Positions 18,536-26,146 of a DNA stretch of 64,000 bases are shown here, in pieces. A model generated the notes under the pieces. The model was not told the origin of the DNA. It did no database searches and saw nothing but the letters and a program-made list of their open reading frames with translations. How positions within the stretch are numbered: the first letter of the stretch is position 1; each line of letters starts with the position of its first letter. Where the stretch lies: the NCBI RefSeq assembly GCF_014190875.1, contig NZ_JACHVS010000002.1, positions 806,001 through 870,000 of the forward strand, in the 5' to 3' direction. This stretch comes from Paeniglutamicibacter cryotolerans (GTDB lineage Bacteria; Actinomycetota; Actinomycetes; Actinomycetales; Micrococcaceae). A program made the translations under genes and the position numbers.

Positions 18536-18713
18536 GGCACCCAATAAATCGCGCGGGCACGCGGCGGGGTTCTCCCACTCGATCGTCTTCCGGGGCTGGT
18601 CATTGAATTCCTGAGCGGCATGCTCCAGATCATCCAGCCCGTACACACCCAAATCGGCGCTTCGGGTGAAGTCGTGGCATAACATCTCATTCGAATTTCC
18701 GTTGGAGTCCCGC
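18536..18713 (-). pseudogene. IS30-family transposase remnant
   Basis: Reading the minus strand in two frames gives a C-terminal IS30 transposase segment: GTPTEIR (compare RGSNENTN), then MLCHDFTRSADLGVYGLDD, EHAAQEFNDQPRKTIEWENP and CPRDLLGA. IS30 transposases end with a near-identical NxRPRKTLGWETPAExL pattern. The rest of the element and its inverted repeats are not visible, and the frame is shifted, so this is a dead fragment. The surrounding 18291-19006 holds no other gene I can support. Confidence 0.7.
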
Positions 18714-18963
18714 TGCTAGGGCTGGGCCGAGTCACTGAAAGGGACTTCAAGGCCAGCCCGGGATATCAATGCGGCGATCGTCCTGACGAAGAGTTCCTCG
18801 GGTAGCTCAAGGGCCTAGGCGCCTGAAAGCTCATTGAGCTCTTTCGCCAAGCATGCGGATGGATCGTCATACCGCCAGAGCCACGCCGGCGCGACGCGCC
18901 CAAAGCGCAGGATCACACATGGCTTGGTCCTATAAGCCATGGCTTGCGCATCTCGGCGGGTAC

Positions 18964-18997
18964 AAAAAACCCCCGATCAGATTTCTCTGACCAGGGG
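18964..18997 (-). terminator. Terminator after tRNA-Leu
   Basis: On the minus strand, CCCCTGGTCAG pairs imperfectly with CTGATCGGGG, and a run of six T follows. It starts about ten bases past the tRNA 3' end. Confidence 0.75.
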
Positions 18998-19006
18998 CCT
19001 GTTTGT

Positions 19007-19089
19007 GCGCGAAGGGGGACTTGAACCCCCACCCACTTGCGTGGACCAGCACCTCAAGCTGGCGCGTCTACCTATTCCGCCACTCGCGC
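19007..19089 (-). tRNA. tRNA-Leu (anticodon GAG)
   Basis: An 83-base class II tRNA read from the minus strand. The acceptor GCGCGAG pairs with TTCGCGC; the anticodon stem CCAGC/GCTGG holds the loop TTGAGGT, giving anticodon GAG for CUC codons. A long variable arm (GGTCCACGCAAGTGGG region) and the T loop GGTTCAAGTCC identify a leucine tRNA. CCA is not encoded. Confidence 0.95.
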
Positions 19090-19346
19090 TTGTGTGGCTA
19101 CGAACCTTAGTTTCGCCCTTCCGGAGAAGTTCGATTCATTCGTTCGCGGCGAGATAAGACTCTAGCACGGGTTTTGAGCAGACACCAATTCGGGGCCTCT
19201 TTGGGGCGAAAACCCCGGTTCTTCTAGGGAAGACATCGATTCAGGACCTCGAAAACGACCATTTCACCCGAAAGTATGTCGAGAGTCACATTTCAGTGTT
19301 TGGAGAAGGTGGGAACGAGCTGATCCGGGTCCACATGCGTGTGCCG

Positions 19347-19376
19347 CGGTGCCGTCCGTGGCGGTGGACGGCACCG
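19347..19376 (-). terminator. Terminator of the fadA-fabG-maoC operon
   Basis: A perfect 11-bp stem (19347-19357 and 19366-19376) with an 8-base loop starts 8 bases after the maoC-like stop codon. Confidence 0.75.
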
Positions 19377-19384
19377 GGAGCAGC

Positions 19385-20269
19385 TCAGAGCGCGGAGACC
19401 GCTCCGGTGAAATGCGGTTTGCCGCTGCGGCTGGCCCATCCGTCAAAACTCACGGAGCCCTCCTCCTGACGGATCGACACATCGACAACCCCGGGCAGGA
19501 AGGCCGGAGTCATGAACTCCACCTCCCAGCCGTAACCTCCATCGTGGGGTGCTGCAGTGGCCAGCGCACGCCCGGCCAAATACATCCCGTGGGCAATCTG
19601 GCGCTTCATGCCCAGCAGCTTGGCGCTGGCCGCGCTGAGGTGAATCGGGTTGTAGTCCCCGAGTACCGAGGCAAACCGCCGACCGGTATCGGCACCCAGG
19701 CTCCATGAAGCGGTTCGCACCGGAGGCACGAAGGGCGGACGTCCAGCTCCATGACGTGCGGGCTTCTCCCCCGGCCAGATACCCCGCGCCAAGTAGGTGG
19801 AGACACCACGCCAGAGCATTTCACCATCGGCACGCACCTCGGCGACGACCTCGAGGGTCGTGCCGCTGTGGTGTGATCCTAGATTCTGCGCGTAGGCCAC
19901 GGCATCGAGCACCTGGTCTACCGCAACGGGCGCAAAATGTTCCACCTCGTTGCGCAGGTGCACCATGCCCAGCAGCGGCAGCGGGAAATCATCGCGAACC
20001 AGCACGCTCATGGCGGCGGGGAATACCATTCCGTGGACGAAGGCACTGGGCAGCTCATCGCGCACACTGTCTCCCATGAGCCGCTGATAGGCCACCAGCG
20101 CCCGGGTGTCGGCCTTTACGCCACTCACCCGGTGCTCGGTATCCGGCAGCACCAAGGAGGCCGGACGGGCACCGGGCAGCTTTGCGGCTACCTGCCGGCG
20201 CAGGCCTGTTGCATACAGCGAACCAAGGCTCGGCAAGGTGTCCAGTTCACGGACCGGGCGGGCGGTCAT
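19385..20269 (-). CDS. MaoC-like (R)-hydratase, HtdX type
   Basis: A 294-residue hotdog-fold enzyme that probably hydrates trans-2-enoyl-CoA or -ACP. The hydratase signature is near residue 215: DYNPIHLSAASAKLLG followed by QIAHGMYLAG, with the Asp and His catalytic pair present. The N-terminal half is a second, degenerate hotdog. The ATG at 20269 overlaps the FabG stop by 4 bases (ATGA). The order acyl-CoA thiolase, long FabG, MaoC matches Mycobacterium fadA2-fabG4-htdX, so these act in one fatty-acyl pathway. Confidence 0.88.
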   Translation of the reverse strand: MTARPVRELDTLPSLGSLYATGLRRQVAAKLPGARPASLVLPDTEHRVSGVKADTRALVAYQRLMGDSVRDELPSAFVHGMVFPAAMSVLVRDDFPLPLLGMVHLRNEVEHFAPVAVDQVLDAVAYAQNLGSHHSGTTLEVVAEVRADGEMLWRGVSTYLARGIWPGEKPARHGAGRPPFVPPVRTASWSLGADTGRRFASVLGDYNPIHLSAASAKLLGMKRQIAHGMYLAGRALATAAPHDGGYGWEVEFMTPAFLPGVVDVSIRQEEGSVSFDGWASRSGKPHFTGAVSAL

Positions 20270-21603
20270 GCCCCCACCAGCGACTGTCCGCACACCCGCA
20301 GGGTACGCCCATTGATCCCGGCCGCAGCGTCCGAGGCAAGGAAGCCGATGGCCTCGGCGACATCCAGCGGCAGGCCGCCCTGCATTAGCGATGGCATCAG
20401 CATCCGGGCCACGGTGCGGGTTGCCAGCGGGATCCGTGCCGTCATGTCGGTTTCGATGAAACCCGGGGCAACTGCGTTGATGCCGCCACCGGCCCGGGCG
20501 AACGCCTGGGCACTGGCGGCGACCATGCCGATGACTCCGCCCTTGGAGGCTGCGTAGTTGGCCTGCCCGCGATTTCCGGCAATGCCGGAGGTGGAGGCAA
20601 GCGAGACGATCCGCAACCCGGGCAGGCCCGCGGCAAGGAACGCATCGTTCATGCGCAGCTGTGATTCGAGGTTCACCGCAATGACCGAATCCCAGCGGGC
20701 CGCGTCCATGTTGGCGAGCAGCTTGTCGCGGGTGATCCCGGCATTGTGGATCACGATGTCCAGCGAACCGTGGCGTGAACGGGCGTGCTCCACGATCACC
20801 CGTCCGGCATCGGGACGGGTGATGTCCAGCTGCAGCGCCGTGCCCCGGACCTCGTTGGCGACCTTGGCCAGCGCGTCGCCGGCAGCCGGGACATCGACCA
20901 CCACCACGGTGGCCCCATCCCGGTGCAGGGTTCGCGCGATGGCGGCGCCGATGCCTCGGGCGGCCCCGGTCACCACTGCCACCTTGCCTGCCAGCGGCTT
21001 CTCCCCATCGACCGGGAGCACCCCGGCGTCCGAGTCCACATGGAGGAACTGTCCATCGACATATGCGCTGCGCCCAGAGAGCAGGAAGCGCAGGGCCGCT
21101 GCGGCGGAGGGGGCATCGATGCCCAACCCCGCGTGAAGCACGACCCCGTTGGCCGTTGCCCCGCCGCGCAACTCGCGGCCCAGCGAACGAACGGCCCCGT
21201 CGATGCCCTGACGGACGGCGGCACTGCCCGGGGTATCGGCCTCGGCGGCCGGGCGGGAGAAGGAGAGAACGCGGCCACCGGGCAGCAGCCGTCGCAGGGC
21301 GGCGCCGGCTGCAAGCATCGGTTCGGAGAGGTCGGCGGGGGTCGCGGCGTCGTCGAGCATCAGCACGATGGCTCCGAGCTTCTCCCCGGCCAGTGCATGG
21401 CGCCGTACATCCAGACCCCAGCCCAGCAGCAGTTCGGAGGCGGCAGACGCCTGGGCCGAGTCTCCCAGCAGCAGCAAGGGCCCGGGGATCAGCGGATCCC
21501 CTGATGTGTAGCGGCGAAGGATGGCCGGCCGGGGAAGCCCGAGGGCCTTGGCCAGCTTCTTGGGTCCTCCGTGGTTGACGAGCTCCAGGTACTTGTCGGC
21601 CAT
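20266..21603 (-). CDS. Long 3-oxoacyl reductase, FabG4 type
   Basis: A 445-residue high-molecular-weight FabG. Residues 1-205 form a degenerate flavodoxin-like Rossmann domain (LLLLGDSAQASAA, no clear nucleotide motif); residues 210-445 are a complete SDR with TGAARGIG, HNAGIT, Ser in SLASTSG and QANYAASKGG (Tyr/Lys). FabG4 of Mycobacterium reduces 3-ketoacyl-CoA with NADH. The gene starts 2 bases after the thiolase stop and overlaps the hydratase start, so all three are one operon. Confidence 0.9.
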   Translation of the reverse strand: MADKYLELVNHGGPKKLAKALGLPRPAILRRYTSGDPLIPGPLLLLGDSAQASAASELLLGWGLDVRRHALAGEKLGAIVLMLDDAATPADLSEPMLAAGAALRRLLPGGRVLSFSRPAAEADTPGSAAVRQGIDGAVRSLGRELRGGATANGVVLHAGLGIDAPSAAAALRFLLSGRSAYVDGQFLHVDSDAGVLPVDGEKPLAGKVAVVTGAARGIGAAIARTLHRDGATVVVVDVPAAGDALAKVANEVRGTALQLDITRPDAGRVIVEHARSRHGSLDIVIHNAGITRDKLLANMDAARWDSVIAVNLESQLRMNDAFLAAGLPGLRIVSLASTSGIAGNRGQANYAASKGGVIGMVAASAQAFARAGGGINAVAPGFIETDMTARIPLATRTVARMLMPSLMQGGLPLDVAEAIGFLASDAAAGINGRTLRVCGQSLVGA

Positions 21604-21605
21604 GA

Positions 21606-22916
21606 TCAGCGTGCCTCCAGGATCGCCACGACACCCTGGCCGCCGGCGGCGCAGACGGAGATCAGGCCTCGACCCGAGCCCTTCTCGTGTAGCAGCTTCG
21701 CCAGCGTGGCCACGATGCGTCCGCCGGTGGCGGCAAAAGGGTGACCTGCGGCCAGCGAGGAGCCGTTCACATTGAGTTTGGTACGGTCGATGGATCCCAG
21801 CGGCGCGTCCAGGCCCAGTTTGTTCTGGCAGAAGTCGGAGTCTTCCCAGGCGGCCAGCGTGGAAAGCACGGTGCCGGCGAAGGCCTCGTGGATCTCGTAG
21901 AAGTCGAAGTCCTGCAGCGTCAGACCGTTGCGGGCTAGTAGCCGCGGCACCGCGTAGGCCGGTGCCATGAGCAGCCCCTCGGCCCCCTTGACGAAGTCGA
22001 CGGCGCCGGCCTCGAAGTCGACGAAGTTGGCCAGCATCGGCAGGTCGTTGGCCCGGGCGTAATCCTCCGAGCCCAGCAGCACCACGGAGGCACCGTCCGT
22101 GAGCGGAGTGGAGTTGCCTGCCGTCATCGTCGCCGCCTCGCCCAGGCTCTTGCCGAACGCAGGCTTGAGCTTGGCCAGCTTTTGGGCGGTGGTGTCGGCG
22201 CGCAGGTTCGTGTCCCTGGCGACGCCGCGGTACGGGGTCATCAGGTCGTCGAAGAAGTGGCGGTCATAGGCCGCTGCCAGATTCTGGTGGCTGGCCAGCG
22301 CCAGCTCGTCTTGCGCCTGGCGGGTGATGTTCCAGGCCCGGGTGGTCAGCGCCTGGTGGTCGCCCATGGACAGGCCGGTGCGTGGTTCACCGGTGCCCGG
22401 CGCGTCGGGTGCCAGGTCGCGCGGACGGAACTTGGACAGCGCGGAAAGTCTCGCGCCGGCGCTACGTGCCCGGGAGAGGTCCAGCAGGATCGAGCGCAGC
22501 CCCTCCGAGACGGCTATCGGGGCGTCGGAAGTGGTGTCCACCCCGCCTCCGATGCCCGACTCGATCTGTCCGAGCATGATCTTGTTGGCCAGTGAGCCGA
22601 TGGCCTCCATGCCGGTGGCGCAGGCCATCTGCACGTCGTAGGCCGGGGTGTCGGGCGACAACGCTGTTCCGAGCACCGATTCGCGGACCAGGTTAAAGTC
22701 CTTGGCGTGCTTGAGCACTGCTCCGCCGGCCACGGCGCCAATGCGCTGGCCCTGCAAGCCGAAGCGGGCCACGAGGCCATCGAGCGCAGCGGTGAGCATG
22801 TCCTGATTGCTGGCCTTGGCATAGGCGCCTCCGGAACGGGCGAACGGGATGCGGTTTCCACCAATGACGACTGCCGGGCGAATGCCCCGGGGCGGAACCT
22901 GGGTGTTGTTGGCCAT
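21606..22916 (-). CDS. Acetyl-CoA acyltransferase (thiolase), FadA2/FadI type
   Basis: A 436-residue thiolase that cleaves 3-ketoacyl-CoA with CoA or does the reverse condensation. The active-site Cys lies in VQMACATGMEA near residue 97, the His in IHEAFAGTV near residue 350, and the C-terminal Cys/Gly loop in SVCAAGGQG. Length and the GxxAAGHPFAATG region are normal. GGAGA upstream fixes ATG 22916; a longer in-frame extension crosses the operator and the TetR start, so it is not coding. It is first gene of the operon, divergent from TetR. Confidence 0.92.
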   Translation of the reverse strand: MANNTQVPPRGIRPAVVIGGNRIPFARSGGAYAKASNQDMLTAALDGLVARFGLQGQRIGAVAGGAVLKHAKDFNLVRESVLGTALSPDTPAYDVQMACATGMEAIGSLANKIMLGQIESGIGGGVDTTSDAPIAVSEGLRSILLDLSRARSAGARLSALSKFRPRDLAPDAPGTGEPRTGLSMGDHQALTTRAWNITRQAQDELALASHQNLAAAYDRHFFDDLMTPYRGVARDTNLRADTTAQKLAKLKPAFGKSLGEAATMTAGNSTPLTDGASVVLLGSEDYARANDLPMLANFVDFEAGAVDFVKGAEGLLMAPAYAVPRLLARNGLTLQDFDFYEIHEAFAGTVLSTLAAWEDSDFCQNKLGLDAPLGSIDRTKLNVNGSSLAAGHPFAATGGRIVATLAKLLHEKGSGRGLISVCAAGGQGVVAILEAR

Positions 22917-22955
22917 GCGCGCGCTCTCCTTGGATTCACTGTGATGAGGGTTACT

Positions 22956-22986
22956 GATACTCAGCGTACCTGATACGCTGAGTATC
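22956..22986. promoter_or_regulatory. TetR operator, 13-bp inverted repeat
   Basis: GATACTCAGCGTA (22956-22968) and TACGCTGAGTATC (22974-22986) form a perfect 13-bp inverted repeat with a 5-base spacer in the 70-bp divergent region. Its right edge touches the TetR GTG start (22987). It is 40 bases from the thiolase start. It is the expected type of TetR-family site for control of both directions. Confidence 0.8.
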
Positions 22987-23775
22987 GTGAACAGCCACGT
23001 ACAGGAAACCTCTACACCGCCCCCGGACGCCCCGGCGGCCGACGGCCGCTCGGCTCGTTGGGACGCGCACCGGGCCGAGCGCCGCCGGGAATTGCTCAAA
23101 CTGGCCCGCCGCGCCATCCACCGACTCGGCCCTGGTGCCTCCATGGACGACATCGCCGCAGACGCCGCGACCAGCAAGTCGGTGTTCTACCGGTACTTCG
23201 GCGACAAGGACGGGCTGCGCCAGCGGCTGGCCGAGGCGGTCATAGCCGACTTCCACGCCCACGTGATCTCCGCCGGCCGCTCCGGAGCCACGGAACACGA
23301 GGCGCTCCACTCGATGGTCCTGGCCTACCTGAACCTCGCATCCGGCTCCCCCAACATCTACTTCTTCGTGACCTCCACCGGATCATCTGACGTACTGACG
23401 TCCCCGGCCGGGGCCGAACCCACCGGCATGGCCCTCGACGGCTTCTTCACCGAGCTCACGGCCATGATGACCGAACGGCTCCATGTCCACCTGGACGCCA
23501 CGCAAACCACCGGCAGCCCCGTGTGGGACCTGTGGCCACGTGCGGCCATCGGCATGGTCCGCTCTGCCGGGGAACTCTGGCTGCGCCAGGACCCCGGCCA
23601 CCGCCCGCCGGCGAAGGACCTCGCGCGGGGCATCACGCAATGGCTGACACGCGGCATCGACCGGCCCCGGGCCGATGACGAATCCCACGACTTCCAGCTC
23701 GAATCCGAAACCGACCCAGCGAAAGGCGCCACCCGTGACGCAAGATATCCTGACCAACGAATCCGCGGCCGTTGA
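22987..23775 (+). CDS. TetR-family regulator of the fatty-acyl locus
   Basis: A 262-residue TetR-type repressor. The DNA-binding domain (about residues 35-85) contains AIHRLGPGASMDDIAADAATSKSVFYRYFGDKDGLRQRL. The C-terminal ligand domain is helical, and an acidic/basic tail follows. The GTG start abuts the operator, leaving no room for a ribosome site, so the transcript may be leaderless and self-repressed. It overlaps the acyl-CoA oxidase gene by 41 bases, which would couple their expression. An acyl-CoA ligand is inferred from context. Confidence 0.88.
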   Translation: MNSHVQETSTPPPDAPAADGRSARWDAHRAERRRELLKLARRAIHRLGPGASMDDIAADAATSKSVFYRYFGDKDGLRQRLAEAVIADFHAHVISAGRSGATEHEALHSMVLAYLNLASGSPNIYFFVTSTGSSDVLTSPAGAEPTGMALDGFFTELTAMMTERLHVHLDATQTTGSPVWDLWPRAAIGMVRSAGELWLRQDPGHRPPAKDLARGITQWLTRGIDRPRADDESHDFQLESETDPAKGATRDARYPDQRIRGR

Positions 23776-25798
23776 CGTGGCGGCGCTGGGCGAACAGCTG
23801 CTCGGCCGCTGGGCGGATATCCGCCGGCGCGCCCGCGAGATCGCCGGGGACCCGAAGATCCAGCGCATCGACGGCCAATCGATGGACGAGCACCGTCAGC
23901 GCGTCTTCACCCAGCTTTCGGACCTGGTGGATGCCGGATCGGTGCACCGCGCCTTCCCCGTTGCACTCGGCGGCGAGGATAACCATGCGGGTTCCATCGC
24001 TTCTTTCGAGGAACTCGTCACCGCGGATCCGTCGCTGCAGATCAAGGCCGGCGTCCAGTGGGGCCTGTTCGGCTCCGCCGTACTACACCTGGGTACCGAG
24101 GAACACCATGCCAAGTGGCTGCCGGGCATCATGAACCTCGAGATCCCCGGCGCGTTCGCCATGACAGAGATCGGACACGGCTCGGACGTCGCTTCCATCG
24201 GCACCATGGCCACCTATGATGCCTCGGCGCAGGAATTCGTCATCCACACCCCCTTCAAGGCGGCCTGGAAGGAATACCTGGGCAACGCGGCAATCCACGG
24301 CAAGGCCTGTGTGCTCTTCGCCCAGCTGATCTCGAACGGTGTAAACCGCGGCGTGCATGCCTTCTATGTCCCGCTGCGCGACGAGAACGGCTTCCTACCC
24401 GGCATCGGCGGGGCTGACGACGGCTTGAAGGGCGGGCTGAACGGCATCGACAACGGCCAGCTGCACTTTACCCACGTGCGCATCCCGCGAACCAACCTGC
24501 TCAACCGCTACGGCGACGTGGCCCCGGACGGCACCTACACCTCACCGATCCATAGCCCGGGCCGCCGCTTCTTCACCATGCTCGGCACCCTGGTCCAGGG
24601 CCGCGTGTCGCTCGATGGCGCCGCTGTCGCCGCATCCAAGGTCGCCCTGCAGATCGCCGTGACCTACGCGAACCAACGCCGCCAGTTCAACGCCTCCTCC
24701 CCCACGGCGGAGGAGGTGCTGCTGGACTACCAGCGCCACCAGCGCCGGCTGATCACCCGCCTGGCGACCACCTACGCCTCCGGATTCGCCCACGAGGAAC
24801 TGCTGGCCAAGTTCGACGGCGTCTTCTCCGGCGAAACGGACACCGACGCGGACCGCCAGGACCTGGAAACCCTTGCCGCCGCCTTGAAGCCGCTCTCAAC
24901 CTGGCACGCGCTGGACACGCTGCAGGAATGTCGCGAGGCCTGCGGCGGTGCCGGTTTCATGGCCGAAAACCGCTTCACTTCCCTGCGCGCGGACCTGGAT
25001 GTCTATGCGACATTCGAGGGAGATAACAATATTCTGCTGCAGCTGGTGGGCAAGCGGCTGCTTACCGACTACGGCCAGGAATTCCGCAAGCTCAACGCCG
25101 GCGTGCTGGCCCGCTACGTGGTGCACCATGCGGAAAAGGTGGCATTGAACCGCTCGGGCCTGCGCCAGCTCGCCCAGACTGCCGCCGACACCGGCTCCGA
25201 GCGCCGCAGCGCCAACGTACTCAAGGACCCGCAGACCCAGCACGAGCTACTCACCGACCGGGTCGGCTCCATGGTCTCGGAGATCGCCGATGCGCTGCGC
25301 GCCGTGCAGGGCCGCAGCCAGTCCGAGCAGGCGGCGGCCTTCAACGAACACCAGCAGGAACTGATTGACGCGGCCCGCGCCCACGGCGAGCTCCTCCTCT
25401 GGGAGTCGTTCACCCGGGCCCTGGACGAGGTGGCCGATCAGGGCACCCGCACCGTGCTCACCTGGCTGCGCGATGTCTACGGGCTGGGCCTGCTCGAAAA
25501 GAACATCGGCTGGTACCTGATGAACGGCCGCCTGTCGATGCAGCGGGGCCGCACGCTCAGCTCCTACATCAATCGCCTGCTCGCCCGCCTGCGACCGCAC
25601 GCCCAGGACCTGGTCGACGCCTTCGGCTACGGGCCCGAACACCTGCGGGCCCCGCTGGCCACCGGCGGCGAGAACGAGCGCCAGGCCGAGGCCATGGAAT
25701 ACTACCGCCGGCTGCGTGCGTCCACCGATGCGCCACTGGATGAAAAGATCATGGTGGCCCGCGAGAAGGCGGCCAAACGGGCTGCGAAGTCGAAGTAG
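23735..25798 (+). CDS. Acyl-CoA oxidase-like flavoprotein
   Basis: A 687-residue protein longer than usual acyl-CoA dehydrogenases and matching acyl-CoA oxidases. It shows FAMTEIGHGSDV near residue 150 (oxidases have TELGHGSN), FVIHTP, and GRVSLDG near 290; the C-terminal oxidase domain carries EACGGAGFMAENR and DVYATFEGDNNILLQ, where the Glu of TFEGD is the likely catalytic base. It introduces the first double bond into acyl-CoA; electron transfer to oxygen or another acceptor is undecided. GTG 23735 is chosen from the family N-terminus; an earlier frame is inside TetR. Confidence 0.88.
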   Translation: MTQDILTNESAAVDVAALGEQLLGRWADIRRRAREIAGDPKIQRIDGQSMDEHRQRVFTQLSDLVDAGSVHRAFPVALGGEDNHAGSIASFEELVTADPSLQIKAGVQWGLFGSAVLHLGTEEHHAKWLPGIMNLEIPGAFAMTEIGHGSDVASIGTMATYDASAQEFVIHTPFKAAWKEYLGNAAIHGKACVLFAQLISNGVNRGVHAFYVPLRDENGFLPGIGGADDGLKGGLNGIDNGQLHFTHVRIPRTNLLNRYGDVAPDGTYTSPIHSPGRRFFTMLGTLVQGRVSLDGAAVAASKVALQIAVTYANQRRQFNASSPTAEEVLLDYQRHQRRLITRLATTYASGFAHEELLAKFDGVFSGETDTDADRQDLETLAAALKPLSTWHALDTLQECREACGGAGFMAENRFTSLRADLDVYATFEGDNNILLQLVGKRLLTDYGQEFRKLNAGVLARYVVHHAEKVALNRSGLRQLAQTAADTGSERRSANVLKDPQTQHELLTDRVGSMVSEIADALRAVQGRSQSEQAAAFNEHQQELIDAARAHGELLLWESFTRALDEVADQGTRTVLTWLRDVYGLGLLEKNIGWYLMNGRLSMQRGRTLSSYINRLLARLRPHAQDLVDAFGYGPEHLRAPLATGGENERQAEAMEYYRRLRASTDAPLDEKIMVAREKAAKRAAKSK

Positions 25799-25805
25799 CT
25801 CGAAC

Positions 25806-25847
25806 CCTGCCCGGTGCCGCACCCACCAGAGTTCGGCACCGGGCAGG
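25806..25847. terminator. Terminator after the acyl-CoA oxidase gene
   Basis: A perfect 14-bp inverted repeat, CCTGCCCGGTGCCG (25806-25819) with its complement at 25834-25847, and a 14-base loop, starts 7 bases after the stop codon. Confidence 0.8.
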
Positions 25848-26146
25848 GGCCTGCGGAGGACCGGGGTGGAAGTTCTCGCAAGAAGCGTCTTTGAAGTGAT
25901 GCCCGCGTGGACAATCAAATTGCTCATGACGCTGGCGGCTTCATGCGCGCGTTCGATGCCCCGGAGAGAATCAATACTGCAGCCAGTTCAAAGCCCAAGA
26001 GCCCCTTTGCTGGCCCACTGGAGCTACAGAAGCCGGTGCTGGCTGCCATGCACCAGCGCCGTGCAGCTGCGGCATTGAAGCACAGCCGAGGCCAGCGAAT
26101 CGATGTAAGCACCCCAGTCTGGACGGCATCCAACGGGGCTTGATCT
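25848..26146. other. 299 bases without a gene
   Basis: It separates two convergent genes. A short frame (25907-26143) lacks a ribosome site and family likeness, so I do not call it. Confidence 0.4.

Noticed and set aside
20270..21634. Long frame upstream of the MaoC-like ATG
   Set aside because: It is the shadow of FabG in another frame; the MaoC fold begins at the ATG overlapping the FabG stop.
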